From an uncultured Lachnospiraceae bacterium (GTDB lineage: Bacteria; Bacillota; Clostridia; Lachnospirales; Lachnospiraceae): DNA of 64,000 nt. The stretch spans positions 32,263 to 96,262 of the forward strand of contig CAJUEW010000013.1 of assembly GCA_910585465.1 (NCBI GenBank). The letters run 5' to 3'. Below are positions 17,766-27,006 of this stretch, one piece after another (position 1 is the first letter of the stretch; each line of letters begins with the position of its first letter). Under the pieces are notes generated by a model that made no database searches, was not told the DNA's origin, and saw only the letters and a program-made list of their open reading frames with translations. Both the position numbers and the translations under genes were made by a program.

Positions 17766-18842
17766 ATGGGGAAGAAAAAGGTTGTTGTCGGCATGTCCGG
17801 AGGGGTGGATTCCTCGGTGGCTGCCTGGCTGCTGCTGAGGCAGGGCTACCAGGTTCTGGGCGTTACCATGCAGATCTGGCAGGATGAAGCTTTGGAGCAG
17901 ATGGAGGAAAACGGAGGCTGCTGCGGTCTGAGCGCTGTGGAGGATGCCAGGCAGGCTGCATCCCATCTGGGGATTATGCATTATGTGATGAATTTTAAAA
18001 AGGATTTTAAAGAAAAGGTCATTGACTACTTTATGGACGAGTATCTTTGCGGCAGGACCCCGAATCCTTGCATTGCCTGCAACCGGTATATTAAATGGGA
18101 ATCTCTTCTGAAGAGAAGCTCAGATATTGGGGCGGATTATATTGCTACAGGCCATTATGCACGGATAGAGCAGCTTGCAAACGGCAGATATGCTTTGAGA
18201 AAGTCTGCTTCATCGGCCAAGGATCAGACCTATGCGCTCTATAATCTGACTCAGGAACAGTTGTCCCGTACACTGTTTCCGGCGGGAGATTACACAAAGG
18301 AGGAGATCCGGGCATTTGCGGAGGAGCTGGGGCTTCGGACAGCGCATAAGCCGGACAGCCAGGAAATCTGTTTTGTTCCGGATAAGGATTATGCGCGTTT
18401 TATTGAGGAGCATGCTCATGTGAAGATTCCGGAAGGAAATTTTGTATGGACCGACGGAACGGTTATCGGAAGACATAGAGGAATTACCCATTATACAATA
18501 GGCCAGCGGAAAGGATTGGGAATTGCCATGGGAAGACCGGTCGTTGTCACCCGGATCTGCCCGGAAAAAAATGAGGTGATGCTGGGGGAGGCGGACGCTG
18601 TGTTTAGCCGGACACTCAGAGCAAACCGTCTGAACTGGATGTCAGTGGAGAGACTGGACGGAGAGGGCCGTTTTCTGGCAAAAATCCGCTATAACCATGC
18701 AGGCGCCATGTGTACCGTGAGAATGACAGGCGAAGATGAAGCGGAGTGTATTTTTGACGAGCCTGTCCGGGCCGTGACCCCGGGACAGGCAGTGGTTTTT
18801 TATGACGGAGATTATGTGGCCGGAGGAGGAACGATCCTCTGA
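17766..18842 (+). CDS. mnmA: tRNA-specific 2-thiouridylase MnmA
   Basis: Makes 2-thiouridine at the wobble position of Lys, Glu and Gln tRNAs using ATP and a persulfide relay. The 358 residues show the PP-loop GMSGGVDSS (9-17), catalytic Cys102 in TPNPCIAC, and the second catalytic Cys202 in SQEICFV. Its place at the end of the isc operon puts the sulfur donor IscS and this acceptor under one promoter. The start lies two bases after iscU, so translation is probably coupled. Confidence 0.96.
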   Translation: MGKKKVVVGMSGGVDSSVAAWLLLRQGYQVLGVTMQIWQDEALEQMEENGGCCGLSAVEDARQAASHLGIMHYVMNFKKDFKEKVIDYFMDEYLCGRTPNPCIACNRYIKWESLLKRSSDIGADYIATGHYARIEQLANGRYALRKSASSAKDQTYALYNLTQEQLSRTLFPAGDYTKEEIRAFAEELGLRTAHKPDSQEICFVPDKDYARFIEEHAHVKIPEGNFVWTDGTVIGRHRGITHYTIGQRKGLGIAMGRPVVVTRICPEKNEVMLGEADAVFSRTLRANRLNWMSVERLDGEGRFLAKIRYNHAGAMCTVRMTGEDEAECIFDEPVRAVTPGQAVVFYDGDYVAGGGTIL

Positions 18843-18867
18843 TTCTGGCCTGTATTTTCAGGCTCCG

Positions 18868-19674
18868 CTACAGTCCGATTTCTATCGGAATCCTGTTATG
18901 GAAGATAAAGTAGGAGCAGAATCCGCAGTCTTTCAGAAGCTGGGCTGCTTTGCCGAATTCATAGGCCAGGTATTTGGGATCGTGGGCATCAGAACCGATG
19001 GTCACGATCTTTCCCCCCAGCTCCTTGTAGCGGGCGATAATATCCTTGCAGGGATTTGCCATGCCAAGTCCATATTTATAGCCTCCGGTATTGATCTCCA
19101 GTCCAATATCCTTTTTTACAAGGGACCGGAGAATTTCGTCGATAATTTCCCTGTATTTTGCGTAAGAATAATTTCTGTTCTGATTGGGACCGTACCGGAC
19201 TACATAATCCAGATGGCCGAATACATCAAAGTTAGAGTAAGCCTCCAGGTTCTGAAGGGCGCATTCAAAGTATTCCTGGTAAGCTGAGGACTCCTCCCTC
19301 CCTTCAAAATAGGATGGAAAATACGGATCCCTGCCGTGTACCAGATGAATGGAGCCGATGACAAAATCAAAGGAATTGGAAAAGACCAGATTGTGGTGTT
19401 TTTTGCTCAGGTAAGGCTGAAGTCCCAGTTCAATTCCCACACACAGATCAATCTGATCCCGGTACTGCTCCTTCAGCGGAAGCAGGCGGTGAAAATATTC
19501 CCTGGCATCAAATTCAAAGCAAATCCCGGCTTCCGTATAGTCATAGTCCATGTGATCTGTCAGACACAGATGCCGGATCCCTTTTTCAACAGCCTGCTTC
19601 ACCATAATATCCGGCGCGATGGTGCAATCGCCTGAAAAAGATGTATGGACATGGCAATCAGATAAGACTCTCAA
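18868..19674 (-). CDS. hisK: PHP-domain histidinol-phosphatase family protein
   Basis: Metal-dependent PHP phosphoesterase, 268 residues, of the HisK/HisJ type. Metal-ligand motifs are SDCHVHTSFSGD at the N-terminus, LTDHMDY, GIELG, GSIHLVHG, GHLDYV and GSDAHDP. TTG at 19674 is taken as start because a strong AGGAGG precedes it by 8 bases. A GTG further upstream has no such site. Histidinol phosphate is the likely substrate. A second PHP gene of the same family lies at 41100-41939 in the accessory region, so one of the two may act on something else. Confidence 0.82.
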   Translation of the reverse strand: MRVLSDCHVHTSFSGDCTIAPDIMVKQAVEKGIRHLCLTDHMDYDYTEAGICFEFDAREYFHRLLPLKEQYRDQIDLCVGIELGLQPYLSKKHHNLVFSNSFDFVIGSIHLVHGRDPYFPSYFEGREESSAYQEYFECALQNLEAYSNFDVFGHLDYVVRYGPNQNRNYSYAKYREIIDEILRSLVKKDIGLEINTGGYKYGLGMANPCKDIIARYKELGGKIVTIGSDAHDPKYLAYEFGKAAQLLKDCGFCSYFIFHNRIPIEIGL

Positions 19675-19773
19675 AAAAATTTCCTCCTGCGTAGAAATAT
19701 TCGTTTCAGTCACATGATAGAAGATATTTCCGGGAAAGTAAAGAAAAAAATGGGGAATCTTATGGATTGGGTA

Positions 19774-19802
19774 TTGATATTTTTGGACAAATTAGGTAAA
19801 AT
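19774..19802 (+). promoter_or_regulatory. gap promoter
   Basis: -35 TTGATA (19774-19779), 17-base spacer, -10 TAAAAT (19797-19802), about 90 bases before the gap start. The leader shows no clear operator. Confidence 0.7.
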
Positions 19803-19891
19803 ATATAGCGGTTGATGTTCTTTTAACAATCTTTGGAAAAGTTAAAGGATCAAACATATATCATTATTCAACTTTTAGGAGGAATTGAAAC

Positions 19892-20905
19892 ATGGCAGTA
19901 AAAGTAGCAATTAATGGTTTTGGTCGTATTGGCCGTCTTGCATTCAGACAGATGTTTGGTGCAGAGGGATATGAAGTTGTTGCAATCAATGACTTAACTT
20001 CTCCGAAAATGCTGGCACATTTATTAAAGTATGACTCTTCCCAGGGTAAGTATGCGCTGGCAGATACTGTTTCCGCAACAGAGGATTCTATTATTGTTGA
20101 CGGAAAAGAAATTAAAATTTACGCAAAAGCAAAAGCAGACGAGCTTCCATGGGGCGAAATCGGCGTGGATGTAGTTCTGGAGTGCACCGGCTTCTATACT
20201 TCAAAAGAAAAAGCTTCTGCTCATATCACTGCAGGCGCAAAGAAAGTTGTTATTTCTGCTCCGGCTGGCAACGATCTTCCGACCATCGTTTACAATGTAA
20301 ACCATCAGACCCTTACCAAAGAGGACACGGTTATTTCCGCAGCATCCTGTACTACGAACTGCCTGGCTCCTATGGCAAAAGCATTAAATGACCTTGCTCC
20401 GATTGAGTCCGGTATTATGTGTACCATTCATGCTTATACAGGCGATCAGATGATTCTTGACGGACCTCAGAGAAAAGGCGATCTGAGAAGATCCCGTGCA
20501 GGCGCGGTTAATATTGTTCCGAACAGCACAGGCGCTGCAAAAGCAATCGGTCTTGTTATTCCGGAGCTGAACGGCAAATTAATCGGTGCGGCACAGCGTG
20601 TTCCGACCCCGACCGGTTCCACAACTCTGTTATTTGCAGTTGTTGACAAGGCAGTAACCAAAGAGGAAATCAACGCAGCTATGAAAGCAGCAGGTACGGA
20701 ATCCTTCGGCTATACCGAGGACGAGATCGTATCCAGCGATGTTATCGGTATGAGATTTGGTTCTCTGTTTGACGCTACTCAGACCATGGTTTCCCCGCTT
20801 GCAGACGGAAAGACCCAGGTAGAGGTTGTTTCCTGGTATGACAATGAGAACTCTTATGTATCTCAGATGGTTCGTACTATCAAATATTTCGCTGAGCTTG
20901 CATAA
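19892..20905 (+). CDS. gap: Glyceraldehyde-3-phosphate dehydrogenase, type I
   Basis: Glycolytic oxidation of glyceraldehyde 3-phosphate to 1,3-bisphosphoglycerate. The 337 residues contain the Rossmann motif NGFGRIGRLAFRQ, an Asp after the second strand (INDLTS) that favours NAD, and the active-site cysteine in SAASCTTNCLAP. ATG after TTAGGAGG. Codon use is strongly biased, as expected for a highly expressed gene. First gene of the glycolytic cluster, followed by two terminators. Confidence 0.97.
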   Translation: MAVKVAINGFGRIGRLAFRQMFGAEGYEVVAINDLTSPKMLAHLLKYDSSQGKYALADTVSATEDSIIVDGKEIKIYAKAKADELPWGEIGVDVVLECTGFYTSKEKASAHITAGAKKVVISAPAGNDLPTIVYNVNHQTLTKEDTVISAASCTTNCLAPMAKALNDLAPIESGIMCTIHAYTGDQMILDGPQRKGDLRRSRAGAVNIVPNSTGAAKAIGLVIPELNGKLIGAAQRVPTPTGSTTLLFAVVDKAVTKEEINAAMKAAGTESFGYTEDEIVSSDVIGMRFGSLFDATQTMVSPLADGKTQVEVVSWYDNENSYVSQMVRTIKYFAELA

Positions 20906-20923
20906 CAGCAACTGATCGGTGTG

Positions 20924-20950
20924 ACAGAGCCGGTTCCGGCTCTGTATTTT
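20924..20950 (+). terminator. First terminator after gap
   Basis: ACAGAGCCGG pairs perfectly with CCGGCTCTGT across a 2-base loop, followed by ATTTT. Confidence 0.7.
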
Positions 20951-20958
20951 AAGACCTC

Positions 20959-20992
20959 AAAAGGTCCGGTCTTCAGGGCCGGATCTTTTTTT
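20959..20992 (+). terminator. Second terminator after gap
   Basis: AAAAGGTCCGG pairs over 11 positions with CCGGATCTTTT across a 9-base loop, with seven T. Tandem with the preceding hairpin. No strong promoter is visible between it and pgk, so partial read-through may feed pgk. Confidence 0.85.
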
Positions 20993-21078
20993 CGTAAGTC
21001 GAAAAGACTGCTGCAGGATTAAGAAATCCAAATCCTGGCTTATTGCCTGAGGCAGTGAAAGAAAGGAGCTATAAATTC

Positions 21079-22284
21079 ATGTTAAATAAGAAATCCGTTG
21101 ATGATATCAATGTAAAAGGGCTGCGTACCCTGGTTCGCTGTGATTTTAACGTACCTTTAAAGGAAGGAAAAATTACTGATGAAAACCGTCTTGTTGCAGC
21201 GCTTCCGACGATTAAGAAATTGATCGCCGACGGCGGCAAGGTAATCCTTTGCTCCCATCTGGGCAAGCCGAAGGGAGAGCCGAAGCCTGAGCTGTCTTTA
21301 GCGCCGGTTGCGGCGCGTCTCTCAGAGCTTCTTGGACAGGAAGTAAAATTTGCTGCGGATCCGGAGGTTGTCGGCCCGAATGCAAAGGCGGCCGTAGCGG
21401 CCATGCAGGACGGAGACGTTGTGCTTCTTGAGAACACCCGTTACCGTGCGGAGGAAACCAAGAACGGAGAAGCTTTCTCCAGGGAGCTGGCTTCTCTGGC
21501 GGATGTATTTGTAAATGATGCCTTTGGCACTGCTCACAGGGCACACTGCTCCAATGTGGGTGTTACCGCGTATGTGGATACGGCGGCAGTCGGTTATCTG
21601 ATGCAGAAGGAAATTGATTTCCTGGGAAATGCAGTCAATAATCCGGTTCGTCCGTTTGTGGCTATCTTAGGAGGGGCGAAGGTTGCGGATAAATTAAACG
21701 TGATCTCCAACCTGCTTGAGAAATGTGATACTCTGATTATCGGAGGCGGTATGGCATATACCTTTTTGAAAGCTCAGGGCTGTGAGGTAGGAACCTCTTT
21801 GGTAGACGACAGCAAGCTTGACTACTGCAAGGAGATGATAGAGAAGGCGAAAAGCCTCGGCAAGACACTTCTTCTTCCGTCTGACACCACAGTTGCGTCC
21901 GCTTTTCCGAATCCCATTGACGCCGAGCTTGCAGTTGAGGTTGTAGACAGCAATGCCATTCCGGCAGACAAGATGGGTCTGGATATTGGTCCGGAGACAG
22001 CAAAAGCCTATGCAGAGGCTGTAAAGGTAGCCAAGACGGTTGTATGGAACGGACCTATGGGCGTATTTGAGAATCCGATTCTTGCAAAGGGAACGATTGC
22101 AGTCGCAAAATCCTTAGCCGAAACCGATGCGACGACGATTATCGGCGGCGGTGATTCTGCAGCGGCAGTGAATACTCTTGGCTTTGGAGATAAGATGAGT
22201 CATATTTCCACCGGAGGAGGAGCTTCTCTGGAATTCTTGGAGGGTAAAGAGCTTCCGGGCGTTGCAGCCGCAAATGATAAATAG
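21079..22284 (+). CDS. pgk: Phosphoglycerate kinase
   Basis: Transfers phosphate from 1,3-bisphosphoglycerate to ADP. The 401 residues start MLNKKSVDDINVKG and include the family motif RTLVRCDFNVPL, the substrate-binding HLGKPKG, and the nucleotide site GGGDSAAA near the C-terminus. ATG 21079 follows AAAGGAGC. The longer upstream frame has no ribosome binding site. Acts in the cytosol, directly after gap in the pathway and in gene order. Confidence 0.97.
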   Translation: MLNKKSVDDINVKGLRTLVRCDFNVPLKEGKITDENRLVAALPTIKKLIADGGKVILCSHLGKPKGEPKPELSLAPVAARLSELLGQEVKFAADPEVVGPNAKAAVAAMQDGDVVLLENTRYRAEETKNGEAFSRELASLADVFVNDAFGTAHRAHCSNVGVTAYVDTAAVGYLMQKEIDFLGNAVNNPVRPFVAILGGAKVADKLNVISNLLEKCDTLIIGGGMAYTFLKAQGCEVGTSLVDDSKLDYCKEMIEKAKSLGKTLLLPSDTTVASAFPNPIDAELAVEVVDSNAIPADKMGLDIGPETAKAYAEAVKVAKTVVWNGPMGVFENPILAKGTIAVAKSLAETDATTIIGGGDSAAAVNTLGFGDKMSHISTGGGASLEFLEGKELPGVAAANDK

Positions 22285-22392
22285 ATTCTGAAGCTGTAAG
22301 CTTACGACAACTCCCGTAACGGCATGGCCTGAGCAATCCGAAGGGCCAGGTTAAGTATCTGTCATGCAGAAGATATATGAATTATAAAATTT

Positions 22393-22420
22393 CCTGTCTG
22401 TACATTTATGCGCAGACAGG
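22393..22420. other. Hairpin in the leader of the fkbM-like gene
   Basis: CCTGTCTG (22393-22400) pairs with CAGACAGG (22413-22420) in the 170-base gap between pgk and the methyltransferase gene. There is no T run, so it is not a clear terminator. The rest of the gap has a possible TGGCC/GGCCA stem near 22330 but no RNA family I recognise. Confidence 0.35.
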
Positions 22421-22454
22421 AGAGAAAATGTAAGATACAAGGGGAGAACTGAAT

Positions 22455-23542
22455 ATGAACAGAGAAACTTTTAAGAAAATATTGTCCGGCAATGTCCCGG
22501 AAACAGAAGGACGAAAACTTGTGATCTGGGGAACCGGCAACACGGCCCAGCTATATGCGGAAGGCCTGGAAAGGCTGGAGCAGGAGGGCTTTGCTGTATA
22601 TGCCTACTGCGACAATAATCCGAACAAGCATGGGGGGGGGTAAAATGCAATAACAAAGAAATCATTTCCCCTGTTAAGCTAAAGGAGCTGGAAAATGTCT
22701 GTGTGCTGATATGCTCGCCCAGGCCGGAGGTTATAAGCGCGGTGAAGGAGCAGACTTCCGAAATGAACATAGAGAGCTATCTGCTGGATGAAGTGATTTT
22801 AAAGCAGCATGCGGATGAACTTTTAGCAGTTTATGATGCCCTGGAGGATGAGGAGTCGAAAAATGTATATGCGGAGGTGATCTGCTCGCGTATTTCAGGA
22901 ATTTATCCGCCGAAGGATATATTCTGCGGAAATCAGTATTTTGCGGTTGATAAATTCAGGGCAGGTACAGAAAACGAAGTCTTTGTAGACTGCGGCGCCT
23001 ATGTGGGAGACTCTATTGAGAAATATATATGGGAACGCAGCGGAGTCGTTGGCAAAATCATTGCATTTGAGCCGGATACTTCCAATTATAAAGCTCTGGA
23101 GAAAAGAACCCGGCGTCTGAGGGAGGAATGGAATCTGAAGGAAGAGCAATTAGTGATTCATTCCTGCGGCATCGGGGATCAGGAGATACTGGGAGTATTT
23201 GACAATTACCAAAACAACAATGGATTTGGCTCTAAATTCATTAAAAGTGACGAAAAATCAGAAGAAGGGCTTATGTGCAAAGTTTCGACACTGGATCGGA
23301 TGATTGATGAAAAATATACCTTTCTGAAGGCCGATATAGAGAGCTACGAATATCGAATGCTGCTGGGGGCAAAAGAGGGGATCAGAAAATGGAAGCCTCT
23401 TCTGGCGGTCTGTATTTACCACAATGCCGTGGATCTGTATTCCATACCATTATTGATAAAGGAGCTGGACAACGGTTATAAAATGGCGGTACGGCATCAT
23501 TCGGATAAATTGTCAGAGACTGTGTTGTACTGCTGGATTTAA
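22455..23542 (+). pseudogene. FkbM-family methyltransferase interrupted at a G9 tract
   Basis: The N-terminal part (22455-22643) reads KLVIWGTGNTAQLYAEGLE...YCDNNPNKHGGG and then stops directly after a run of nine G (22632-22640). The rest is open in another frame up to 23542 and carries a complete FkbM SAM-dependent methyltransferase domain (FVDCGAYVGDSIEKY, AFEPDTSNYKALEK, STLDRM, LKADIESYE). One extra G, or two fewer, would give one protein of about 362 residues. FkbM enzymes usually O-methylate glycans or small molecules. It sits inside the glycolytic cluster between pgk and tpiA. Three readings are possible: a true mutation, a phase-variable switch, or a sequencing error in the homopolymer. 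Confidence 0.8.
22632..22640 (+). repeat. G9 homopolymer at the frameshift point
   Basis: Nine consecutive G between CAT and TAA. This is the exact point where the FkbM-like reading frame is lost. Confidence 0.9.
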
Positions 23543-23584
23543 AACGTTCAAAAAGGATTCTTATGCCACGCCGTTATATCGTTT

Positions 23585-23612
23585 TTGGACAGACTTGCAG
23601 GTATATTAATAT
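23585..23612 (+). promoter_or_regulatory. Candidate tpiA promoter
   Basis: TTGGAC (23585-23590), 16-base spacer, TAATAT (23607-23612), 35 bases before the tpiA start. Confidence 0.4.
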
Positions 23613-23646
23613 TTTAATTAAGAGATAACAGAAAGGAGATTTTTTT

Positions 23647-24396
23647 ATGGCAAGAAAGAAAATTATTGCTGGAAACTGGAAAATGAATATGACTCCAAGC
23701 GAGGCTGTTGAGCTGATCAACACATTAAAACCGCTGGTGGCAACGGAGGATGCGGACGTAGTATTCTGTGTGCCGGCAATTGATATTATTCCGGCTGTTG
23801 AGGCAGCCAAGGGTTCCAATATAGAGATTGGCGCTGAGAATATGTATTTTGAGGAAAAAGGAGCATATACCGGAGAGATTTCCCCGGCTATGCTGACAGA
23901 TGTGGGAGTAAAATATGTGGTGCTCGGTCATTCTGAGAGAAGAGAGTATTTTGCGGAGACCAGCGAAACCGTCAATAAGAAAATGCTGAAAGCCTTTGAG
24001 CATGGCATTACTCCGATTATGTGCTGCGGCGAGACGCTGACTCAGAGAGAGCAGGGTGTTACGATGGATTTTATCCGTCAGCAGGTTAAGGTAGGCTTCC
24101 TTGGAGTAACTGCAGAGCAGGCTGCCACCGCAGTGATCGCTTATGAGCCGATCTGGGCAATCGGAACCGGAAAGACTGCAACAACTGAGCAGGCGCAGGA
24201 GGTCTGCAAGGGTATTCGTGAGTGTATTGCTGAAATTTATGATGAGGCAACTGCAGAGGCAATCCGCATTCAGTACGGCGGATCTGTGAATGCGGCAACG
24301 GCTCCGGAACTGTTCGCACAGCCGGATATCGACGGCGGCCTGGTAGGCGGCGCTGCCCTGAAACCGGATTTTGGAAAGATTGTAAACTGGAAATAA
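23647..24396 (+). CDS. tpiA: Triosephosphate isomerase
   Basis: Interconverts dihydroxyacetone phosphate and glyceraldehyde 3-phosphate. The 249 residues contain AGNWKMN (catalytic Asn/Lys), VLGHSERREYF with catalytic His, AYEPIWAIGTG with catalytic Glu, and the phosphate loop YGGSVNAATA. ATG after AAAGGAG. Member of the gap-pgk-tpiA-gpmI-eno cluster. Confidence 0.97.
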   Translation: MARKKIIAGNWKMNMTPSEAVELINTLKPLVATEDADVVFCVPAIDIIPAVEAAKGSNIEIGAENMYFEEKGAYTGEISPAMLTDVGVKYVVLGHSERREYFAETSETVNKKMLKAFEHGITPIMCCGETLTQREQGVTMDFIRQQVKVGFLGVTAEQAATAVIAYEPIWAIGTGKTATTEQAQEVCKGIRECIAEIYDEATAEAIRIQYGGSVNAATAPELFAQPDIDGGLVGGAALKPDFGKIVNWK

Positions 24397-24410
24397 GAAC
24401 GAGAATGTAA

Positions 24411-24443
24411 GGGAGGGCATTGTGTACAGCAATGCTCTTTTTT
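24411..24443 (+). terminator. Terminator after tpiA
   Basis: GGGCATTG pairs with CAATGCTC (one G-U) across a 7-base loop, with six T, ending just before the ribosome binding site of the next gene. Confidence 0.75.
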
Positions 24444-24461
24444 GCCATGTGGAGGTTAAAT

Positions 24462-25313
24462 TTGAAAAAATATTTTACATTGCAAAATGGCGTAAAAATG
24501 CCGTGTATCGGATATGGCACTTATAAATGTACGGACGGAAGCGATGAGAGGATTGTCCGTATGGCGCTGGAGGCCGGTTACCGGATGCTGGATACAGCGG
24601 CGGCGTATGAAAATGAGGAATATGTTGGAAAGGCGGTTCGGGAAAGCAAAGTTTCCAGGGAAGAGATTTTTCTGACCTCCAAGGTCTGGAAGACAAATCT
24701 GGGGTACGAAAGGACGAAGAGAAGCTTTGAGGAATCTCTGGAGCGTCTGCAGACAGATTATCTGGATCTGTTTTTGCTGCATTGGCCAAAGCCGGAGCCG
24801 GATTCAGCAGACTGGAAGGAGCTGGACAGAGGAAGCTGGAAGGCTTTGGAGGAGTTTTATCATCAGGGTAAGGTGCGCGCCATCGGACTGAGCAACTTCC
24901 TTCCGCATCATATAGAAGCTCTGATGGAGACTGCCCAGGTGCGTCCTATGGTGAACCAGCTGGAGCTGCATGTGGGATATATGCAGGAAGCAGCCGTACA
25001 GTACAGTAAGGCATGGGGGATTCAGGTACAGGCATGGAGCCCGCTTGGAAGGAGAAGAGTTCTGGAGGAACCATTGGTTATAAAGATGGCGGAAAAATAC
25101 GGGGCTTCTCCCGCGCAGTTTCTGTTAGGATTTCTGCTTCAGCAGGATATCTGCGTGATTCCAAAGGCTTCTTCCATGGAACGGATGCGGCAGAATCTTG
25201 AACTCCCGGAATTTGAGATTGGTTCTGAGGATATGTATCTGCTCGGCTGTCTGCCCCAGACCGGCTGGGGAGGGGAGCATCCGGATCTGCCGCGGACGGC
25301 TGTTAAGGAGTGA
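24462..25313 (+). CDS. Aldo/keto reductase
   Basis: NAD(P)H-dependent carbonyl reductase with the AKR TIM barrel, 283 residues. The catalytic tetrad is in place: Asp in MLDTAAAYENE with Tyr, Lys in LTSKVWK, and His in LLHWPKP. Cofactor motifs include GLSNF and IPKASSMERM. TTG 24462 is chosen because GGAGG stands 6 bases before it. ATG 24447 is in frame but precedes the Shine-Dalgarno. The protein resembles the 2,5-diketogluconate/methylglyoxal reductase group. Since it lies among triose-phosphate genes, methylglyoxal is a possible but unproven substrate. Confidence 0.88.
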   Translation: MKKYFTLQNGVKMPCIGYGTYKCTDGSDERIVRMALEAGYRMLDTAAAYENEEYVGKAVRESKVSREEIFLTSKVWKTNLGYERTKRSFEESLERLQTDYLDLFLLHWPKPEPDSADWKELDRGSWKALEEFYHQGKVRAIGLSNFLPHHIEALMETAQVRPMVNQLELHVGYMQEAAVQYSKAWGIQVQAWSPLGRRRVLEEPLVIKMAEKYGASPAQFLLGFLLQQDICVIPKASSMERMRQNLELPEFEIGSEDMYLLGCLPQTGWGGEHPDLPRTAVKE

Positions 25314-25387
25314 ACAGGCTTCCCCGAGCAATCCCCGCGGCACTCCTGCGTATAATTGAATTGCAGCAAAAAACCTGCCTGTGGCAC

Positions 25388-25416
25388 TTGCATGTTGGGG
25401 ACAGTTCATGTAAAAT
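25388..25416 (+). promoter_or_regulatory. Candidate gpmI promoter
   Basis: TTGCAT (25388-25393), 17-base spacer, TAAAAT (25411-25416), 39 bases before the gpmI start. Confidence 0.55.
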
Positions 25417-25454
25417 AAGGAACTGGATAAATATACACGTAAAGGAGACATAAT

Positions 25455-26993
25455 ATGAGTAAAAAACCTACGGTGTTAATGATTTTAGATGGATATGGAC
25501 TGAATGAAAAAACGGAGGCAAACGCAGTGGCAGAGGCCAGAACTCCTGTCATGGATAAGCTGATGGCAGAGTGTCCGTTTGTGAAAGGATATGCAAGCGG
25601 ACTTGCAGTAGGACTTCCGGACGGACAGATGGGCAACTCTGAGGTCGGTCATCTGAACATGGGCGCGGGTCGTATTGTATATCAGGAGCTTACCAGGATC
25701 ACAAAGGAAATTGAAGACGGTGATTTTTTCAAAAATGAAGCGCTTCTGGCAGCAGTGGAGAATGTAAAGAAAAATAATTCCGCGCTTCATCTGTACGGGC
25801 TTTTGTCCGACGGAGGAGTACACAGCCACAATACCCATCTGTACGGGCTTTTAGAGCTGGCAAAGCGCCATGGTCTGGAAAAAGTATACGTGCACTGTTT
25901 TCTTGACGGACGCGATACGCCGCCTGCATCCGGAATGGATTATATTAAAGAGCTTCGTGATGAAATGAAAAAAATCGGCGTGGGTGAGATTGCGACGGTT
26001 ATGGGCCGTTATTATGCAATGGATCGGGACAACCGCTGGGATCGCGTGGAGCTGGCGTATAAAGCGCTGACCAAAGGCGAAGGCATAGAGGCGGAGTGCC
26101 CGGTATGCGCGGTAAAAAATTCCTATAAGGAAGAGGTTTATGATGAATTTGTGAAGCCGACTGTTGTTATGAAGGACGGCAGGCCGGTAGCGACGATCCA
26201 GGATCAGGATTCGATTATCTTCTTTAACTTCCGTCCGGATCGCGCAAGAGAGATTACGAGAGCATTCTGTGATGATAAATTTTCCGGTTTTTCAAGAGAA
26301 AAGAAACTGGATCTGACCTATGTATGCTTTACGGAATATGATGTGACGATTCCGAATAAGACAGTTGCATTCCATAAAATAGCCCTGAACAACACCTTTG
26401 GAGAATATCTGGCGGCGAACGGCAAGACACAGGCGCGTATTGCGGAAACCGAAAAATATGCACATGTAACCTTCTTCTTTAACGGCGGTGTGGAGGAGCC
26501 CAATAAAGGAGAGGAGCGTATTCTTGTGAAATCTCCGAAGGTTGCCACCTATGACCTTCAGCCGGAGATGAGCGCCTATGAGGTATGTGATAAGCTGTGT
26601 GAGGCAATCAAATCCGGTAAATATGATGTAATTATTATTAACTTTGCAAATCCGGATATGGTAGGACATACCGGTGTGGAGGCTGCAGCTATCAAGGCTG
26701 TGGAGGCAGTTGACGAATGTGTGGGGAAAGCAGTGGAAGCGTTAAAGTCCGTAGACGGACAGATGTTTATCTGCGCAGATCATGGAAACGCAGAGCAGTT
26801 AAAGGATTATACCACCAATGCTCCGTTTACCGCCCATACGACCAATCCGGTCCCGTTTATTCTGGTGAACGCAGATCCTGCATATAAGCTGAGGGAGGGA
26901 GGATGCCTGGCAGATATCATTCCGACGCTTCTGGAACTGATGGAGATGGAACAGCCGGCAGAGATGACTGGCAAATCTCTGCTTATAAAATAA
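25455..26993 (+). CDS. gpmI: Cofactor-independent phosphoglycerate mutase
   Basis: Manganese-dependent conversion of 3- to 2-phosphoglycerate. The 512 residues begin LMILDGYGLNEKTEANAV, carry the nucleophilic serine in GNSEVGHLNMGAGR, and end with the metal motifs NFANPDMVGHTG and CADHGNAEQ. ATG after AAAGGAG. The length is typical of the GpmI family, and no GpmA-type domain is present. Confidence 0.97.
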   Translation: MSKKPTVLMILDGYGLNEKTEANAVAEARTPVMDKLMAECPFVKGYASGLAVGLPDGQMGNSEVGHLNMGAGRIVYQELTRITKEIEDGDFFKNEALLAAVENVKKNNSALHLYGLLSDGGVHSHNTHLYGLLELAKRHGLEKVYVHCFLDGRDTPPASGMDYIKELRDEMKKIGVGEIATVMGRYYAMDRDNRWDRVELAYKALTKGEGIEAECPVCAVKNSYKEEVYDEFVKPTVVMKDGRPVATIQDQDSIIFFNFRPDRAREITRAFCDDKFSGFSREKKLDLTYVCFTEYDVTIPNKTVAFHKIALNNTFGEYLAANGKTQARIAETEKYAHVTFFFNGGVEEPNKGEERILVKSPKVATYDLQPEMSAYEVCDKLCEAIKSGKYDVIIINFANPDMVGHTGVEAAAIKAVEAVDECVGKAVEALKSVDGQMFICADHGNAEQLKDYTTNAPFTAHTTNPVPFILVNADPAYKLREGGCLADIIPTLLELMEMEQPAEMTGKSLLIK

Positions 26994-27006
26994 GTTAGGA
27001 GTATAT

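Noticed and set aside
18843..18867. Terminator between mnmA and the PHP gene
   Set aside because: Only a 5-bp GCCTG/CAGGC stem without a T run; too weak to call.
18802..19287. 161-codon plus-strand frame after mnmA
   Set aside because: Antisense to the PHP phosphatase, whose metal motifs are intact.
22285..22454. Riboswitch or small RNA between pgk and the fkbM-like gene
   Set aside because: Hairpins exist but match no RNA family I know and there is no terminator; kept only as a hairpin note.
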